In this document: positions 61,988 to 64,000 of the stretch, piece after piece | Numbering within the stretch: the stretch's first letter is position 1 | Layout of the letters: each line of letters begins with the position of its first letter | NCBI RefSeq assembly: GCF_024509555.1 | Contig: NZ_JAMWEL010000004.1 | Location: 62,001-126,000 of the forward strand | DNA: 64,000 bases | Direction: 5' to 3' | Source of the DNA: Streptococcus suis | GTDB taxonomy: Bacteria; Bacillota; Bacilli; Lactobacillales; Streptococcaceae | Notes under the pieces: model-generated | Databases searched by the model: none | What the model saw: only the letters and a program-made list of their open reading frames with translations | What the model was told of the DNA's origin: nothing | Program-made: the position numbers and the translations under genes

Positions 61988-63643
61988 ATGAAAAGAAAGT
62001 TGATTGGCTTTGCCTGGCTAGCTCTCATTCTAGAAATGCTAGTCTATTACTGGTATCAGCTACCGGCTATCAATGTCTTTAGTCTGGGTTTCTGGGTCTT
62101 CGTTCTGCAGTCAACAGCCCTGGCCTGGTTGATCTTACTCTTTAGCCATCCTACTGGTCTTATTCAACAAGCGACCAAAGTCACAGGCCGACAACGTCAG
62201 GTGACAACCTACAATATCAATCCTAAACTGCCTGCCTTTCTTAGTTGGACTGGTCGCCTCTGGCTTCTAGTTGTTCTTGCCTTGGTTGGACTGGGCATTT
62301 TCAACTCTCCTATCTTCCGAGCTAAAGATTATGCGGCGGTCATTTCGGTGACGGATGCGGATTTCAAGTCGGATTTCCCAGAAACAGATATTTCCAAGCT
62401 GGCCCTTTTGGACCGTGCTTCGGCTGAGAAAATCGGTGACACTTATCTGGGCACCATCGACAAGGTTTCTCAGTTCGGCATTTCCGATGATTACCGTCAG
62501 ATTACCATCGGTCAGCAGCCTTTCCGTGTGTCGCCCTTGGAGTATAAGTCTTTTTGGAAATGGCTGAGCAACCATCAAGACGGGATTGGTTACTATGTTA
62601 AGGTCAATCAGACGACAGGGAAAGCAGAGCTTGCCAAGCTGAGCAAGTCCATGCATTACTCAGATACTGAGTATTTGTTCAATGACACCCTGCGTCATCT
62701 CCGTCTGCAATACCCAACAACCATTTTTGGAAAACCGTCCTTTGAAGTGGATGATGAGGGCAATCCGTACTATATCGCAACCACCTATCAACCAAAATTT
62801 GGTCTGTCTTCCAATGACCCGACAGGTGCCATTGTTTTGGATGCCGTGACAGGTGAGAGTAAGAAGTACAGTCTGGCAGATATTCCTGAGTGGGTGGACC
62901 GTGTCTATTCAGCAAACAATGTGATCAGTCGTGTTGATGATCATTACACCTACCAAAATGGTTTCTGGAATACCATTTTTAGCCAAACAGGAGTCAAACA
63001 TACAACTGACAGCTATAACTATATTTCCATTGGTTCTGATATTTACCTCTATACTGGAATTACTTCTGCCACTGCAGATTCTTCCAACCTTGGATTTATT
63101 CTGGTTAATATGCGGACCCGTGAAATTACCAACTACAAGCTAGCCTCAGCGACTGAAACTGCTGCCCAAGAATCGGCAGAAGGGGAAGTACAGGAAAAGG
63201 GCTATCAGGCAACTGCTCCAAGTCTGGTCAAATTAGCAGACACAGCCTATTACTTGGTTTCTCTAAAAGATGATGCTGGTTTGGTCAAGTCCTATGCCCT
63301 GGTCGATGCGGAAGATTACCAACAAGTAACGGTCAACAATGACGTGGCGACCCTTATTTCGCAAGTAACGGGGACAGATGCATCCAGCCTAGCAGGTCTA
63401 AGTACCAATGAATCTGGAGAAGTTGAAGAAGCAGAAGTGATTTCTGGTAAGGTTGAAGCCTTGGCAAGTCAGATGATTGCTGGTTCAACGGTTTACTATA
63501 TTCAATCAGCTGACCAGATTTACAAGGTCAAGGCAACTGAGGATAGTACAGACAAGCTACCATTTATCAAGGTGGGAGATAACTTTACAGGTCAACTGGA
63601 TAAGAACAATTACCTGAAAAATGTGACCATTGGTCAAGAATAA
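61988..63643 (+). CDS. Membrane-anchored protein of unknown function
   Basis: 551 residues from ATG 61988 with SD CGGAGG. Three hydrophobic helices at the N-terminus (about 5-22, 27-49 and 83-105) are followed by a large hydrophilic domain of about 440 residues, probably outside the cell. That domain holds beta-rich stretches such as GNPYYIATTYQPKFG, GAIVLDAVTGESKKY and LGFILVNMRTREITNY. The GxxVLDAVTGE element recalls propeller-like repeats but I cannot assign a family. Monocistronic with its own terminator. Confidence 0.75.
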   Translation: MKRKLIGFAWLALILEMLVYYWYQLPAINVFSLGFWVFVLQSTALAWLILLFSHPTGLIQQATKVTGRQRQVTTYNINPKLPAFLSWTGRLWLLVVLALVGLGIFNSPIFRAKDYAAVISVTDADFKSDFPETDISKLALLDRASAEKIGDTYLGTIDKVSQFGISDDYRQITIGQQPFRVSPLEYKSFWKWLSNHQDGIGYYVKVNQTTGKAELAKLSKSMHYSDTEYLFNDTLRHLRLQYPTTIFGKPSFEVDDEGNPYYIATTYQPKFGLSSNDPTGAIVLDAVTGESKKYSLADIPEWVDRVYSANNVISRVDDHYTYQNGFWNTIFSQTGVKHTTDSYNYISIGSDIYLYTGITSATADSSNLGFILVNMRTREITNYKLASATETAAQESAEGEVQEKGYQATAPSLVKLADTAYYLVSLKDDAGLVKSYALVDAEDYQQVTVNNDVATLISQVTGTDASSLAGLSTNESGEVEEAEVISGKVEALASQMIAGSTVYYIQSADQIYKVKATEDSTDKLPFIKVGDNFTGQLDKNNYLKNVTIGQE

Positions 63644-63651
63644 TTTGAAAG

Positions 63652-63692
63652 AAGAGCAGGACTTGCCTAAAGGCTTAACTTGCTCTTTTTTA
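63652..63692 (+). terminator. Intrinsic terminator
   Basis: Outer stem AAGAGCA/TGCTCTT with inner GCCT/AGGC, followed by a T-run. Confidence 0.8.
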
Positions 63693-63717
63693 TTTTGATG
63701 CTGAATAATCAATTTTA

Positions 63718-63726
63718 TGGTATAAT
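63718..63726 (+). promoter_or_regulatory. Extended -10 for the permease gene
   Basis: TGG-TATAAT, giving a long 5' leader of about 185 nt before the start at 63919. No riboswitch or T-box signature is recognisable; a TTGGCA/TGCCA(G) hairpin lies near 63852-63880. Confidence 0.45.
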
Positions 63727-63762
63727 GTGGCAGGCTTTTATCGTCGAATGAATAATCTTACA

Positions 63763-63825
63763 GACAAGAAACTGAGGCACAGACAGAACTAGGGTTTGTC
63801 TTGCCGAAAGTGACAAAGATTTAAA
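63763..63825. repeat. Short intergenic repeat, copy 2
   Basis: Counterpart of 59907-59970, here in the 5' leader of the permease gene. Conserved core ACTAGGGTTTG flanked by ACTGAGG and GCCGA. Confidence 0.6.
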
Positions 63826-63918
63826 GTTCATTAAAATGCTATATTTGGCTAGTTGGCAGATAATTCTTTGCCAGACGGCTGAAGTACAATTAAGCTATCA
63901 TATTTTAAGGAGTTACTC

Positions 63919-64000
63919 GTGAATTTATTCAGGAAAAAGAAAGCTGAGAGTCGGATTAATCACATGCGACGACACTTGGGTTTGTTGGATTTGATTATGT
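63919..64000 (+). CDS. Amino acid permease (APC family), 3' truncated by window edge
   Basis: Only the first 27 codons are present. GTG 63919 follows SD AAGGAG at 6-nt spacing. The sequence MNLFRKKKAESR then MRRHLGLLDLIM resembles the cytoplasmic N-terminus and first helix entry of streptococcal APC amino acid permeases (RRHLGLxDL...GxGAxxG). Substrate cannot be inferred. Confidence 0.6.
   Translation, partial: MNLFRKKKAESRINHMRRHLGLLDLIM

Noticed and set aside
63728-63918. Amino-acid riboswitch in the permease leader
   Set aside because: No lysine or T-box conserved elements were recognised; the leader holds a dispersed repeat and small hairpins only.

Overview
The window reads as low-GC Firmicute chromosome from a Streptococcus, most likely the Streptococcus suis group. 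The evidence is gene order: upp-clpP-ylbG-livJHMGF, tmk-holB-yabA-rsmI, serC-GNAT-serA-ogt, and an msmR/aga/msmEFG/gtfA/dexB locus. YSIRK and LPXTG signals, CcpA, CodY and CtsR operator sequences and TGG-TATAAT extended -10 promoters agree with this. No rRNA, tRNA, IS element, prophage or CRISPR array was seen. The species is an inference from content and order; no database was searched.

Layout. 1-1341 is the 3' part of a DEAD-box RNA helicase (cshA). 1604-15673 is one giant cell-wall-anchored adhesin of 4689 aa. It has a YSIRK signal, a CshA-like N-terminal region, a GEVED domain, three CshA-type fibril repeats, and then three successive blocks of long, nearly identical tandem repeats (3 x 888, 3 x 618 and 6.5 x 459 bp) ending in LPNTG. 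15.9-19.4 kb holds small housekeeping genes: a GNAT enzyme behind a possible translation-attenuation leader, an azoreductase, a K+ channel, a GIY-YIG protein, a TrmN6-type methyltransferase and three paralogous small membrane proteins. 19.6-21.9 kb is a two-gene sulfur amino acid operon. 22.1-31.5 kb is the raffinose/melibiose msm locus without its ATPase. 31.6-38.1 kb carries upp, clpP, ylbG and the branched-chain amino acid ABC transporter, with two CodY boxes. 38.1-39.1 kb is a non-coding array of hairpin modules.

40.1-49.3 kb is a defence island. It contains hsdR, an AbiH-family gene, hsdS and hsdM in one direction, then a PD-(D/E)XK (Rpn-type) gene with a small duplicated remnant. The HsdR N-terminus (residues 15-115) is homologous to the C-terminal third of the XpaC-like protein encoded 10 kb downstream next to telA, so this HsdR appears to be a domain fusion. 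A 40-codon ORF with an internal terminator-like hairpin abuts the hsdR start.

49.4-64 kb is core genome: a CBS-ACT protein, xpaC-telA, YitT, tmk-holB-yabA-rsmI, serC-GNAT-serA-ogt-arsC-like, a CDF transporter with a consensus cre over its -35, exoA, a large membrane-anchored protein of unknown function, and the first 27 codons of an amino acid permease.

The strongest leads are the HsdR-XpaC fusion with AbiH inside the restriction operon, the leader/hairpin arrangement before the small GNAT gene, the competing hairpins between msmE and msmF, the modular hairpin array at 38.1-39.1 kb, and the repeat architecture of the giant adhesin.
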